64,000 nt of DNA from positions 1 to 64,000 of the forward strand of contig CANHRM010000001.1 in NCBI GenBank assembly GCA_947463725.1, written 5' to 3'. Below the pieces are notes generated by a model. It was not told the origin of the DNA. It was given only the letters and a program-made list of their open reading frames with translations, and ran no database searches. Positions 1 to 8,693 of the stretch are shown one piece after another. Each line of letters begins with the position of its first letter. Position 1 is the first letter of the stretch. The DNA is from Actinomycetota bacterium (lineage in GTDB: Bacteria > Actinomycetota > Actinomycetes > Nanopelagicales > Nanopelagicaceae). Made by a program: the position numbers and the translations under genes.

Positions 1-11
1 ACTCTTATCCC

Positions 12-683
12 ATGAGCGAAAAATCCAATGTTTCAGAGCTGCCCGACACCCCTGGCCCACATGGCCTAACTGGGCGCCAACTAAAGATCCTCGAAGCGAT
101 CAAGTCAGCCGTTGAGACCCAGGGCTATCCCCCAACCATGCGCGAACTCGGCGTAGCTGCCGGGCTAACCTCAACTGCCAGTGTTTCCTACCAGCTTGAG
201 TCCCTCGAGAAAAAAGGCTTCATCCGCCGCGATGCCACCCGAGGTCGCGCCATCGAAGTTCTGCTGCCAGAAGATAAGACGCTAGAGAATTCAGCCCCAG
301 TAGATAAGACCAAGTACATCCCGCTCGTAGGTCGCATCGCAGCCGGTGGCCCAATCACCGCAGAGCAAGAAGTCGAAGAGACTTTCCCACTACCTGAGTC
401 CCTTGTCGGCAGCGGAGATCTATTCATGCTTCGCGTTGTCGGAGAATCAATGATCGATGCCGCAATCTGCGACGGAGACTATGTAGTAATCCGCTCTCAA
501 AAGGATTGCAACAACGGCGAAATAGTTGCCGCCATGATCGATGGCGAAGCAACCGTTAAAACCTTCTCACGCAAGAACGGCCAGATCTGGCTACTACCTG
601 CCAATGACAACTTCGCACCTATCGATGGAAACAAATGCGAGATCCTGGGCAAGGTAACAGCTGTGATGCGGAGTGTTCGGTAA
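12..683 (+). CDS. lexA: LexA SOS repressor/autoprotease
   Basis: Transcriptional repressor of DNA-damage genes that inactivates itself by RecA-stimulated cleavage. The 223-residue protein has an N-terminal winged helix-turn-helix (about residues 18-85, with [15 protein letters not shown] in the recognition region) and a C-terminal S24 peptidase domain. Visible are the Ala111-Gly112 cleavage site in RIAAGG, nucleophile Ser146 in GESM, and general-base Lys183 in ATVK. Length is normal for actinobacterial LexA. No strong Shine-Dalgarno precedes the ATG, so a leaderless or short-leader transcript is possible. It stands alone here, followed directly by a tRNA-Lys-like 3' fragment. Identification is firm. 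Confidence 0.97.
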   Translation: MSEKSNVSELPDTPGPHGLTGRQLKILEAIKSAVETQGYPPTMRELGVAAGLTSTASVSYQLESLEKKGFIRRDATRGRAIEVLLPEDKTLENSAPVDKTKYIPLVGRIAAGGPITAEQEVEETFPLPESLVGSGDLFMLRVVGESMIDAAICDGDYVVIRSQKDCNNGEIVAAMIDGEATVKTFSRKNGQIWLLPANDNFAPIDGNKCEILGKVTAVMRSVR

Positions 684-724
684 CTCTTAATCATTGGGTC
701 GGGGTTCGAGTCTCTCGCAACCCA
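684..724 (+). pseudogene. tRNA-Lys(CTT)-like 3' half fragment
   Basis: Directly after the lexA stop lies a sequence matching the 3' half of a tRNA-Lys: anticodon loop CTCTTAA, a variable region, a T-arm with GGTTCGAGTC, and a 3' acceptor strand ending CAACCCA. No D-arm or 5' acceptor strand can be found upstream, where lexA coding sequence runs to the edge. A similar 3' half occurs about 17.8 kb downstream at 18481-18522. The simplest reading is a residual attachment-site-like duplication, but similarity by chance or an old tRNA remnant cannot be excluded. Confidence 0.45.
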
Positions 725-761
725 CTTGCATCTCATCTCGTACTATCCAAGTCGCCCCAAT

Positions 762-1874
762 TTAATTTGGATGAATTACTTGCCTGACCACTTGGGCGCC
801 TTGCAGCGCGTCCATTGCTTCATTTACTTGAGCCATTGGACTCACCGATGACAGTAGCTTCTCAACTGGCAGTTTCCCTGCTCGCCAGAAATCTACAAAT
901 TCTGGAATTTCAACACGTGGATTAGCAGATCCTAGATATGAGCCACGAATAGTTTTGACATCTGAAACGAGTGAAAGTGCAGAGATGGAAAGCATCTCCG
1001 ATGCAGGTGGCAGTCCGACTGTGACGGTTGTTCCACCACGGCTGGTTGCCTCATAGGCAGCTTTTAAAGTATCTGCTCTTCCGGCACATTCAATTGCAAC
1101 CAAAACGCCAGTAGGGAGGTGATCGCGAAGATTTTCATTTGGATCTAGAGCAAAATCTGCCCCCAGTTCAAGAGCAAGTTTGCGCTTTGATGCAACCGGA
1201 TCAATTGCGAAAATTGGTGATGCTTTGGAAATTAATCCACCAATTAGCGCTGACAGACCAACGCCACCAAGTCCCCAGACGCCGAGTGATTGCCCGGGTT
1301 TTGCGTGAGCCGAATTTCGAACTGCGCCAATGCCTGTCAGGAGTGCGCAACCAAAGAGCGCGGCGATATCAAATGGAATGTCTTTGGGAAGTTTTATCAA
1401 CGAGCGCTCATCAAGTACTGCGTATTGGCTGTAACAAGAAACGCCGTTGTAGTGGCTTACCGGTGTGCCATTAAAACTAATTCGCGATCCTCCACTAATC
1501 ATTTCACCACGTGCATTTGATGATGCACCGATGGAACAAAAAGCTGGCGTACCTGTTGTGCATTCACCGCATTTGCCACAACTCGGAAGAAAAACACTCG
1601 TGACGTGATCGCCAACTTTTAATCCCTTAACAGCAGCGCCAACTTCAACGACAACACCTGCCGATTCATGTCCGACAACAAGTGGCAGCGGACGTGGACG
1701 CGTGCCGTTGACAACCGAGAGATCGGAATGACAAATTCCTGCCGATTCAATCTTGACGAGTACTTCCCCGGCTCCGGGTGGTGCTAGATCAACTTCGACA
1801 ATTTCAAGCGGTCGCGTGGTTGTATAAGGGAGCGGTACACCACTTTGGCGAAGAAGTGTGGCAAGTGATTTCAC
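762..1874 (-). CDS. Zn-dependent alcohol dehydrogenase (class III-like MDR)
   Basis: Medium-chain NAD(P)-dependent alcohol or aldehyde oxidoreductase, about 370 residues from the chosen GTG. That GTG follows GGAGG by ten bases and is preferred over longer in-frame extensions, because the conserved fold begins soon after it. Catalytic zinc ligands are seen in GICHSD, VVGHE and the GCALLTG segment. The structural zinc lobe has the four cysteines CGKCGEC...FC. The Rossmann motif is GLGGVG, followed by an acidic residue in AIDPVA, which suggests NAD preference. It is alone on the minus strand, so its substrate cannot be deduced. An NDMA- or mycothiol-linked alcohol dehydrogenase role is possible. 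Confidence 0.9.
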   Translation of the reverse strand: MKSLATLLRQSGVPLPYTTTRPLEIVEVDLAPPGAGEVLVKIESAGICHSDLSVVNGTRPRPLPLVVGHESAGVVVEVGAAVKGLKVGDHVTSVFLPSCGKCGECTTGTPAFCSIGASSNARGEMISGGSRISFNGTPVSHYNGVSCYSQYAVLDERSLIKLPKDIPFDIAALFGCALLTGIGAVRNSAHAKPGQSLGVWGLGGVGLSALIGGLISKASPIFAIDPVASKRKLALELGADFALDPNENLRDHLPTGVLVAIECAGRADTLKAAYEATSRGGTTVTVGLPPASEMLSISALSLVSDVKTIRGSYLGSANPRVEIPEFVDFWRAGKLPVEKLLSSVSPMAQVNEAMDALQGAQVVRQVIHPN

Positions 1875-2119
1875 GATGCATTGACCTCCATGAACTAGAG
1901 CCTTTATCTTATAGGTCCGCCAGTTGCGCTTACTAGGGATTGAGGCTACTACCTGGGGTTCTACAACAGAGCAATACAACGGGGCGGTTTCGCTAGATGC
2001 GTTCTGCGTGAAGATTTTAGATTGTAAGTATGAGTACAAGGGCGATAAGACCTGGTGGGATTATTCTTAAGGGACTTTTACGTTTAAAACACAAACAAAA
2101 CTTTCAATTATCCACATAA

Positions 2120-2620
2120 TCAAGGCGAGCAAGAGGCTCCCGTACCAAAATTCTGCACCCAGTAAGTCTTGTAATCAGATTTTGAATTAGTTGCTTTTCC
2201 AAAACCAACATGCTCGAATTGTGGATTCATCATATTTTTGTAGTGTTCTTTTGATTTACGCCAACCAGCCATGACCTCTTTGACCGAAATTTGCCCTGCC
2301 GCAATATTCTCGGCAACTGCAGTGGCTACTTTTGAATGCTTCCATCTGTAGCCAGACTTTTGAATTCTCTGGTCCATGGTTGAACCATCTTTTCCGGTAT
2401 GAGAAAAGAAGTTTATATTTGCCATAGTTACTGCGTAATTCTGAGCTGAACGAGTCAAAGGAGCACACATTATGAGGGCAGGTAGGGACTTCTGGGCGCG
2501 AAGGGAGTTAAGGGATTGCAGCATCTGTTCTTGCCAAGTGTCAGCGGATGCCGGCGAAACAGGAGCCAAGTTTAAGACGATAGCTAAAGAGCTAAGCAAC
2601 AACACCTTCATTAATTTCAC
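2120..2620 (-). CDS. Secreted CAP/SCP-domain protein
   Basis: A 166-residue exported protein with a signal peptide (hydrophobic core LLLSSLAIVLNLA, cleavage probably after ASA) followed by a single CAP domain (cysteine-rich secretory/PR-1 family). Family hallmarks visible are the N-terminal LNSLRAQ helix, the NFFSHTGKDGSTMDQRI segment with its conserved His, an AENIAAG motif with the conserved Glu, a GWRKSKEHYKNMM helix and the VGFGKA strand before WVQNFG. Bacterial CAP proteins are extracellular and mostly of unknown activity. Start is GTG or the ATG three codons later. The gene is monocistronic by spacing. Confidence 0.88.
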   Translation of the reverse strand: MKLMKVLLLSSLAIVLNLAPVSPASADTWQEQMLQSLNSLRAQKSLPALIMCAPLTRSAQNYAVTMANINFFSHTGKDGSTMDQRIQKSGYRWKHSKVATAVAENIAAGQISVKEVMAGWRKSKEHYKNMMNPQFEHVGFGKATNSKSDYKTYWVQNFGTGASCSP

Positions 2621-2683
2621 TATAAAACTTTATCAAAGTTGGGCAATCTAGGCTCCACGAGATTTAGATTCCTAAAATTCCAA

Positions 2684-3007
2684 TTAGGCAATAGCCGTTA
2701 AGGCATCTTTGAATTTGGTAATGAGTCGGCTACCTGGCGACTTCGCTGCGGCATAGATGTTATCTACATTGGCTAAAGCATCTATTCGCAAACGAACATT
2801 ATCGCCTTCTGGCAAAATTGTAACCGTAATCTCTCCATAAAGAGTGCCAATAATTGGCTTAAAGTTACCGGCAACTTGACCTAGAACTGCATTCGAAATC
2901 ACTTTTTTAAATCCTGCATTATTTAGCGCTTGTTGACTTAGGTTTAACCAGTGTTCTCTTGTGCCTTGAACAACAAGTTCTTCCACATAACTTTTTCTAA
3001 TGCCCAC
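2684..3007 (-). CDS. Small uncharacterised cytosolic protein
   Basis: A 107-residue protein with no signal peptide or membrane segment. A good Shine-Dalgarno (GGAGG) lies six bases before the GTG start, which supports a real gene. The middle contains an alternating beta pattern (GNFKPIIGTLYGEITVTI) followed by a charged strand and a C-terminal helix. This resembles a small alpha/beta domain found in many actinobacterial unknown proteins, in which a helix-rich start precedes a G-x-I strand. No catalytic motif is evident. It stands 62 bases upstream (in its own sense) of the CAP gene. Function unknown. Confidence 0.7.
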   Translation of the reverse strand: MGIRKSYVEELVVQGTREHWLNLSQQALNNAGFKKVISNAVLGQVAGNFKPIIGTLYGEITVTILPEGDNVRLRIDALANVDNIYAAAKSPGSRLITKFKDALTAIA

Positions 3008-3065
3008 TCTGTTCCTCCGTTCGAGATCATTAAATTATTTTGGACTAAATCTCAATTACAAATTC

Positions 3066-3602
3066 TCACCAATCTCCAGCACAGAATGTGTTGTAAGAAT
3101 AGGCCTTGCCATTCAAGATTGTGAAATGTCGAATTCCAGAACCATCTCTTGAAAAATCACCCCTATAAATTCTCTCCCCGCTGACTTGCAATGTGTAGGT
3201 ACGTCCTTCAGGAATCAGTCCCCCTCCAAGCCATTCACCATTGGATCCAGAAACTTCCGGCACTTGCCAATCAGCAGCAGATTCCAAAGTATTCATGTCA
3301 GGAGTAAAGAACCACTGAATATCTGCATCAACAAGATAACCAATGCACTCCATCGACTTAACCTCGTCAACGAGGCCTGGATAATTTACACTCAACAAAT
3401 ATCGAAGCCCATCTTCGGAGCTATATCCGAAACTTTCATTTACGCCATCAAATAACTGCTGAATCAATTGGGCATCAGTTTGCGTGCTCTCGACAACTCT
3501 CTCGGCAGGGGTACTCTCGTTTTGCTTGATGGTGGCTTTTCCGCAACCTGTAAGAATGAGACTCAAAATTCCAAAGACCGCAATGAACTTTAGCTTTTTC
3601 AT
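3066..3602 (-). CDS. Predicted lipoprotein, unknown function
   Basis: A 178-residue exported protein. The N-terminus MKKLKFIAVFGILSLILTGC is a textbook lipoprotein signal with lipobox LTGC, so the mature protein should be anchored to the outer face of the membrane by the Cys at residue 20. The rest is soluble and acidic, with two further Cys residues (MECIGYL and the C-terminal FCAGDW) that could form a disulfide. No known domain was recognised. Part of a run of small, species-specific-looking genes between 2.7 and 4.8 kb. Confidence 0.75.
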   Translation of the reverse strand: MKKLKFIAVFGILSLILTGCGKATIKQNESTPAERVVESTQTDAQLIQQLFDGVNESFGYSSEDGLRYLLSVNYPGLVDEVKSMECIGYLVDADIQWFFTPDMNTLESAADWQVPEVSGSNGEWLGGGLIPEGRTYTLQVSGERIYRGDFSRDGSGIRHFTILNGKAYSYNTFCAGDW

Positions 3603-3722
3603 GGATAAAGTGTAATTAGATTCTAGGCAGGTATCTAGATTGACGGTGCTAAAAAATGAAATAACTACTTATTTACTAGACCAATACCGCTCCTAGCTTA
3701 GACTTCGAAATCTAAGGATGGG

Positions 3723-4256
3723 CTACTTTGCGGTTTTATTTAATTCAACAATTGATTTTGCAAGTGCTACAAATTCCTTCAAATTTACAACTTCAAAATC
3801 TTTTAGACTTCGACCATAGATTTTGTAGGTATCAAAATTTGTGGTGATATTCACGAAAACATCACTTCTGCTTCGGCTTGATCTCAAGCTAATGCCAAGT
3901 GTTATCAACCCAATAATTGTTCGGCGCAAAATTGATTGATATCTGACATCACGAAATTCTAAATTTATCGAAATTAGTCTCTCTGGGAAGGCATACGTAA
4001 AACTTTTAAAATCTAATGAAGCGTCTCGAGATTGCGGTTTGTAATCAATGCCACCACAGTCTGGATAATTTCGTTCTTGCCAGACTGGATCTATTGAAAT
4101 ATAACCGTTCTGGTAAAGCTCCAAAAAACCAACGGATTTGTACCTCGTTATTTTGCCATAACATAAACCTATAGATGCAGCCATAGGCCCACAAATATCC
4201 GTGAGTTCTGGCTTTTGCATAGGTAAAGTGTATGTGACATTAGTGGGATTACTCAT
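3723..4256 (-). CDS. Hypothetical protein, 177 aa
   Basis: Unrecognised protein of 177 residues with an ATG start. It carries one hydrophobic stretch (about residues 112-122, TIIGLITLGIS) flanked by arginines, which could be a membrane-proximal or buried hairpin rather than a signal. A CG pair of residues in the first half (DICG, DCGG) is present, but no zinc-ribbon spacing is apparent. It is divergent from the zinc-ribbon membrane protein starting at 4312, with 55 bases between starts. Length, start and codon use look normal, but no function can be offered. Confidence 0.6.
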   Translation of the reverse strand: MSNPTNVTYTLPMQKPELTDICGPMAASIGLCYGKITRYKSVGFLELYQNGYISIDPVWQERNYPDCGGIDYKPQSRDASLDFKSFTYAFPERLISINLEFRDVRYQSILRRTIIGLITLGISLRSSRSRSDVFVNITTNFDTYKIYGRSLKDFEVVNLKEFVALAKSIVELNKTAK

Positions 4257-4311
4257 GAGTTCTTTAAGGTCAATTCGTTGACATTAAATGACACGCGCAT
4301 AGAATTTACAT

Positions 4312-4776
4312 ATGAGCATGCTCGGCGCAAGTTATGAGGAATGTACTAAGTGTGGTACTAAAGTCGATACTTACGATAAAAAATGTCCGAACTGCGGTAG
4401 CACAGAATTTAAGAAATTAAAATCTGCGGTCCCGAAAGTTGTTCCTGAAAAACTCGAAGTTACCACCCCTCCAGATGCTCTACCTAGCAAACCTGAGCGC
4501 TCCATAGACGATTTAATTACTGCTCAGAATCGAACGACTCACGCAGTGAGGGCATTTGTAACTTTCCTATTTATTCAACTTGCAGGGTCAACTTTTGCGA
4601 TACTTCTCTGGAATGTAGGAGATCTATTCATAGATCAAGAGGAATGTCGTAACTACGGCAGGAATTGTGAAGGAAATGGTTTCTTAAGATTCCTTGCAGC
4701 CGCTGTTTGGATAATTGCCATAATTTGGAGTAGCAACGAAGGATGGAAAGAGCTTAAGAAGTCCGAAGTTAATTAA
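4312..4776 (+). CDS. Zinc-ribbon membrane protein
   Basis: A 154-residue protein with an N-terminal zinc ribbon (CTKCGTKVDTYDKKCPNCGS: two CxxC knuckles, residues about 11-30), a charged linker and two predicted transmembrane helices (about 80-105 and 128-147). Between the helices is a short loop with two Cys (ECRNYGRNC). The architecture matches small zinc-ribbon-plus-membrane proteins often annotated as zinc-ribbon domain proteins of unknown role. Its C-terminus overlaps the end of the convergent acetyltransferase gene by four bases. A protein of similar layout lies at 19809-20273. Confidence 0.75.
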   Translation: MSMLGASYEECTKCGTKVDTYDKKCPNCGSTEFKKLKSAVPKVVPEKLEVTTPPDALPSKPERSIDDLITAQNRTTHAVRAFVTFLFIQLAGSTFAILLWNVGDLFIDQEECRNYGRNCEGNGFLRFLAAAVWIIAIIWSSNEGWKELKKSEVN

Positions 4777-5393
4777 AGCTTTAAACCCATAGTCCATTCA
4801 TCATCATTTTTATCAAGAAGAGTAAAACCCAATTTGGTATAGAAAGTGAAAGCTCTGGCATTTTGCGCACCCATTCCAAGGTGAACTCCTTTTGAGCCTT
4901 GCTCTCTTAGTGTGTCAAGTAGAAGCTTCATCATTGCTTTGCCAATTCCATGGCCTTGAGCTTTTTCAAGTAGATCAATGTGCAGATGACTTGGGTAGTG
5001 CTTAACAACTTCTTCGAGTCTTAGCGGTGGGTTCTGTATGTATTCAAACAAACCCTTTTCACGTTCATTGAAATTCTCTGGTGAGCGATTTTTGTATTTC
5101 TCTTGAATTAAAGGCCACCATTGTTTGCTTAAAGTATCTTCAAATACTCTGGTATCAAGTGCGGCAAGGGCATAACCAACTACGCCATCTTGAATTAAAG
5201 TCAGAGATAATTCGGGTTGAAAGCTTAAATACGGACCAACATAAATTTCCCCGAGCATCTCTTTTTGATTGTATAAATGAAGGGCACTTGCTCCACTATC
5301 ACCGGTAGCTAAACAGACGTGGTAGAGACCTGATCTATCTTCCTCTTGAAATTTACGAACACTCTCGCCTGATTCAAAAGTAAGCAGCTCCAC
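4773..5393 (-). CDS. GNAT acetyltransferase resembling the O-GlcNAcase C-terminal domain
   Basis: A 206-residue GNAT-fold protein. The acetyl-CoA loop is intact (QGHGIGKAMM, residues 146-155) and the C-terminal part has the usual NARAFTFYTKLGF motif. The segment around residues 50-100 (VGPYLSFQPEL, VGYALAALD, QWWPLIQEKY) closely follows, from memory, the acetyltransferase-like domain fused to GH84 in human O-GlcNAcase, in which the CoA-binding loop is degenerate. A Streptomyces GNAT of this kind is known. The gene is divergent from the PIG-L/GntR/GH84 operon 78 bases away, so a substrate related to amino sugars is a reasonable inference. It uses a GTG start and overlaps the neighbouring stop by four bases. 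Confidence 0.85.
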   Translation of the reverse strand: MELLTFESGESVRKFQEEDRSGLYHVCLATGDSGASALHLYNQKEMLGEIYVGPYLSFQPELSLTLIQDGVVGYALAALDTRVFEDTLSKQWWPLIQEKYKNRSPENFNEREKGLFEYIQNPPLRLEEVVKHYPSHLHIDLLEKAQGHGIGKAMMKLLLDTLREQGSKGVHLGMGAQNARAFTFYTKLGFTLLDKNDDEWTMGLKL

Positions 5394-5471
5394 GAACGGA
5401 ACAATACTAAAAAACCTTGTATCTAGGGTGAATTTCTGAAATCCTTAGTCGAATTTAACGGGGGGCTTGAT

Positions 5472-6266
5472 ATGAATTCAGATTTCGTGGATATTCCATC
5501 TTTGTCGCCTATGCCAGATATTTTCTCTTGCAAGAGAATTCTTGCCATTCAAGCTCACTATGACGATGTAGATATTGCAGTCGGTGGACTCGTCGCCCAA
5601 CTTGTAAAAAATGGGGCTGAAGTTCTTTATGTGACAGTTACCGATGATTTGGCAGGTGTCATTGATTTGACGCTTTCCAAAGAGGTCGCAGCTGCGCGCC
5701 TGGCAGATGAAGCAGCAAAAGCGGCAGAAGCTCTTGGAGTCCTTGGCATTTACTATTTAAATTATCCAGATGCAGGTGACTGGACTGTCTACCAAGCCCG
5801 CCGTGACTTAATTACTGTTGTGCGCCAATTCCAGCCAGATGGTGTTATCTCGTTAGATCCTTGGCTAAATAATGAGGCACATGCCGACCATTACAAGTCC
5901 GGCTTTGCAGCCGTTGAAGCCGTTATTTTGGCGGATGTTTTAGGTGTCGAAGGCAATGATTTACAGATTCCGGCAAAGTTTGTCAGTGAACAAAAGCGAG
6001 AGATTCAAGCCGTTGCTCTCTTTAACTCGAATCAAGCTAATACTTTTGTCGATATCGATCAGGTTTTAGAAACAAAATTGACCGCTGTCTCGCAATACGT
6101 CAGTCAATTTACCGATGAATCCATGGCCGGGATGTTAAAAGCCCTGCCGATGCGATCTAAGTACTTTGCCGGACTTGGGCATGCTGCAAATAAATTGAGT
6201 AAAGATGTTACATATGCAGAACCAATCAAGGTCTTAAGTACAGGCACTCTTCATGCCGCTCGCTAA
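5472..6266 (+). CDS. PIG-L (LmbE-like) family deacetylase
   Basis: Zinc-dependent N-deacetylase of the PIG-L/LmbE family, which removes acetyl groups from GlcNAc-containing substrates such as GlcNAc-inositol conjugates, antibiotic intermediates or chitobiose. The 264-residue protein has the first zinc motif AHYDDVD (His29, Asp31, Asp32; usually AHPDD) and the second motif HADH (His137, His140). It lacks a signal peptide and should be cytosolic. The start codon follows a G-rich Shine-Dalgarno. It is the first gene of an operon with a GntR regulator (14-base overlap) and GH84 (4-base overlap), so it probably deacetylates an imported GlcNAc oligosaccharide or glycoconjugate. Confidence 0.88.
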   Translation: MNSDFVDIPSLSPMPDIFSCKRILAIQAHYDDVDIAVGGLVAQLVKNGAEVLYVTVTDDLAGVIDLTLSKEVAAARLADEAAKAAEALGVLGIYYLNYPDAGDWTVYQARRDLITVVRQFQPDGVISLDPWLNNEAHADHYKSGFAAVEAVILADVLGVEGNDLQIPAKFVSEQKREIQAVALFNSNQANTFVDIDQVLETKLTAVSQYVSQFTDESMAGMLKALPMRSKYFAGLGHAANKLSKDVTYAEPIKVLSTGTLHAAR

Positions 6267-7002
6267 TAATGTAACGGCGTCGCAAAAGGCCCGACTCCAT
6301 TTACTTAATTTAATAGTCTCGCTACCCCAAGGTTCCCGCCTAAAAGGTGAACGTGAATTAGCGCAAGATTGCCAAGTTGCCAGAATGACTATTCGTCGGG
6401 CGATTGATCTTTTGATCCAGGAACAAAAGCTAGAAAGACGGCCAGGGTCGGGCACATTCATTACTTACACGCCTATTACGCACGAATTCCGGTTGAAATC
6501 ATTTACTGAAGAAATGACTGATTTGGGCTTAAAGCCGAGTTCAAAGATCCTTGAATTTAAGTATTTAAAAGCAGATTTTAGTAAATCTTCAATTCTGAAC
6601 GTGCCAATAGGTTCAGAACTTCTGACATTTTCACGTCTGCGCCTTGCCGATGGCGTCGCGCTAGGTGTCGAGACGGTATTTCTGCCAACTGCATACTTTC
6701 CAAATATCAGCGAAGCAGATTTAAGCGGCTCTCTTTATACACTTTTACATGAAAGATACGGCATAAAAATTATCAACGCCAACACTAGTTTGGCCGCATC
6801 AATTCCAAGCCAAGAAATTGCTGATCAGTTAAAAATTCAGAAGAATAAAGCTTGTCTGGAACTCACAATGATTGACTTAGACCAGAACGGTCGAATTATC
6901 ATGCTTGCCGAATGTGTTTATGTCGGCGATCAATATAAGTTCAATTTATCTCCTAATCGAGATAATTTAGAAATAGATATCAGAGAAAAGGATGTGTCGT
7001 GA
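6253..7002 (+). CDS. GntR/HutC-family transcriptional regulator
   Basis: A 249-residue regulator with an N-terminal winged helix (about residues 15-75, with GERELAQDCQVARMTIRRAI and the wing RRPGSGTFI) and a C-terminal UTRA ligand domain (about 85-240). HutC-type regulators of this size next to GlcNAc genes (NagR/DasR) normally bind GlcNAc-6-phosphate or GlcN-6-phosphate and derepress uptake and catabolic genes, which fits its position between the PIG-L deacetylase and GH84. The DNA target is not proven. A GGTATACC palindrome upstream of the binding-protein gene is a weak candidate. Confidence 0.88.
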   Translation: MPLANNVTASQKARLHLLNLIVSLPQGSRLKGERELAQDCQVARMTIRRAIDLLIQEQKLERRPGSGTFITYTPITHEFRLKSFTEEMTDLGLKPSSKILEFKYLKADFSKSSILNVPIGSELLTFSRLRLADGVALGVETVFLPTAYFPNISEADLSGSLYTLLHERYGIKIINANTSLAASIPSQEIADQLKIQKNKACLELTMIDLDQNGRIIMLAECVYVGDQYKFNLSPNRDNLEIDIREKDVS

Positions 7003-8633
7003 GTAATTTAATTGGAGCAACTGCTGCAGAAAATGCCCTATTTAAGAGTTTTACTGAGCGACATCAGGTATTTGCAAGCTCTGGATATAGTGAAATTACC
7101 GTTAGCGAGAATTCTAAACTCGGTGCCGAAGAGTCAATTGTTACTACTTCGCTGTCAACTAACAAGAAAGCAAGCATTGAAAGATCAACATATGCCGGAT
7201 TCCGCTACGCGCTTAATGTATTGCATAAATCTTTACTAACAAATGTCGCAGTGACAGGTCACAAGCATTCGCCAGACTTTAAAATCAGGGGCGTCATCGA
7301 AGGCTTCTACGGAACTCCCTGGAGCCACGAACAAAGATTGCGCGGCCTAGCTCACTTCTCTGATTTTGGTTTTAACCGTTATTTACTAGCACCGAAAGAT
7401 GACCCATGGCATCGATACGACTGGCGCTCAGCGCTAAGTGAAGACTTCTTAAGTCGAGTATCTGATTTGATGGCTGAAGGCAGAAAGAACGGGGTCACTG
7501 TTGCCGTTGCGATTTCACCAGGCCTGACAGTTGAATACTGCGACCCAAGTGATGTTGCCGCGATTATGGTTCGTTTCAAGCAGCTACACAGCATCGGCGT
7601 GCGTGAATTTGGCCTATTTCTTGATGATATTCCAGCTCGTTTGCAGAGTGAGAACGATGTTGCCAAATTTGATTCGGTCATGCAGGCGCATAGTTATTAC
7701 TGCAACGCTGTATGGGCTGAGGTAAAAAAGCTTGATTCGGCAAATACTTTAGCAATTTGCCCAATGCAGTATCACGGTAAAGCTACTGAAGAATACATAA
7801 CCGAGTTTGGCAAGGCCCTTGATTCTGACCTAGCCCTAATTTGGACTGGGCGTGAGATTTGCTCTGAGTATCTTGATGTCTCTGATGCCAAGGTGTTTAA
7901 AGCTAATACCAATCACTCCCCCCTGTATTGGGATAATTACCCAGTAAATGATGTGGCCATGTTGCACGAACTACATGTTGGTCCAATTGAAGGTCGTGAA
8001 AAAGGTTTAGAAAACCATTCACTTGGATATTTTGCCAACCCAATGGATCGTTTCGAACTTTCACTAATTTCGCTAAGCACTATCGGTGATTATTTGTGGG
8101 ATACGCAGGGCTATGACCCAGAAGCGGCTTGGGAATATTCACTGACGCTTCTAATGGATAATCCTGGTGATCGCGCTGCAATCCGTAATCTCTTGCGCGG
8201 ATGCTTTGAGTCTTGTTTGCGAGTAAACCCAGCGCCAGATTTCGGTGCGATGCTAGAGGCAGCATCGTTTATGTGGAAAACCGGTAAACCTGCTCAAGCC
8301 GGAAAACTAATTGAAGATCATTCAAAGCAGATGCTAAGTGATGTTGCGACAATCAAGTCGGCGAAATTCTCACAACCTACTTGGCGCGAAGAATCCATGA
8401 AGTGGCTGATCAAGTATGAAGCTGTTGGAGAAGCATTTCTTGAAGTTGCCAATATTTTAAGCAACTGTGGCATCTCTGCGAATTCAAATCTAAAGGGATC
8501 AGCTGCCGATCTAGCGAAAATCAGTTCAATTCGAGCATCACTTAGTTCAGATCCGACTCGCATCTTTGGTAATGGCCTAGATATGACGCTGGCTGAATTA
8601 GGCGATGAAATCCGCTGGTCGCTAACGGCTTAG
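6999..8633 (+). CDS. GH84 beta-N-acetylglucosaminidase, cytoplasmic
   Basis: Glycoside hydrolase family 84 enzyme, 544 residues, related to the catalytic domain of human O-GlcNAcase. The substrate-assisted Asp pair is Asp209-Asp210 in GLFLDDIP. Other family segments are GVIEGFYGTPWSHEQR near 98-113, YLLAPKDDP, ISPGL, LIWTGREICS and PLYWDNYPVND. Residues 1-95 look like the small alpha/beta domain that precedes GH84 barrels, and about 370-544 is a helical region. No signal peptide is present, so it should act on imported GlcNAc conjugates. The GTG start overlaps the regulator stop (GTGA). A GNAT like the other half of O-GlcNAcase is encoded nearby. Confidence 0.93.
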   Translation: MSNLIGATAAENALFKSFTERHQVFASSGYSEITVSENSKLGAEESIVTTSLSTNKKASIERSTYAGFRYALNVLHKSLLTNVAVTGHKHSPDFKIRGVIEGFYGTPWSHEQRLRGLAHFSDFGFNRYLLAPKDDPWHRYDWRSALSEDFLSRVSDLMAEGRKNGVTVAVAISPGLTVEYCDPSDVAAIMVRFKQLHSIGVREFGLFLDDIPARLQSENDVAKFDSVMQAHSYYCNAVWAEVKKLDSANTLAICPMQYHGKATEEYITEFGKALDSDLALIWTGREICSEYLDVSDAKVFKANTNHSPLYWDNYPVNDVAMLHELHVGPIEGREKGLENHSLGYFANPMDRFELSLISLSTIGDYLWDTQGYDPEAAWEYSLTLLMDNPGDRAAIRNLLRGCFESCLRVNPAPDFGAMLEAASFMWKTGKPAQAGKLIEDHSKQMLSDVATIKSAKFSQPTWREESMKWLIKYEAVGEAFLEVANILSNCGISANSNLKGSAADLAKISSIRASLSSDPTRIFGNGLDMTLAELGDEIRWSLTA

Positions 8634-8693
8634 ATCAGCCTTTAACTAACGGCTTAAAACCGCTGGTAAATAGGGGTTTAGGGCCACCTGCCA

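Noticed and set aside
762..2039. Long 425-residue version of the alcohol dehydrogenase
   Set aside because: The upstream part has no MDR similarity and the GTG at 1874 has a good ribosome site; the extension is open frame only.
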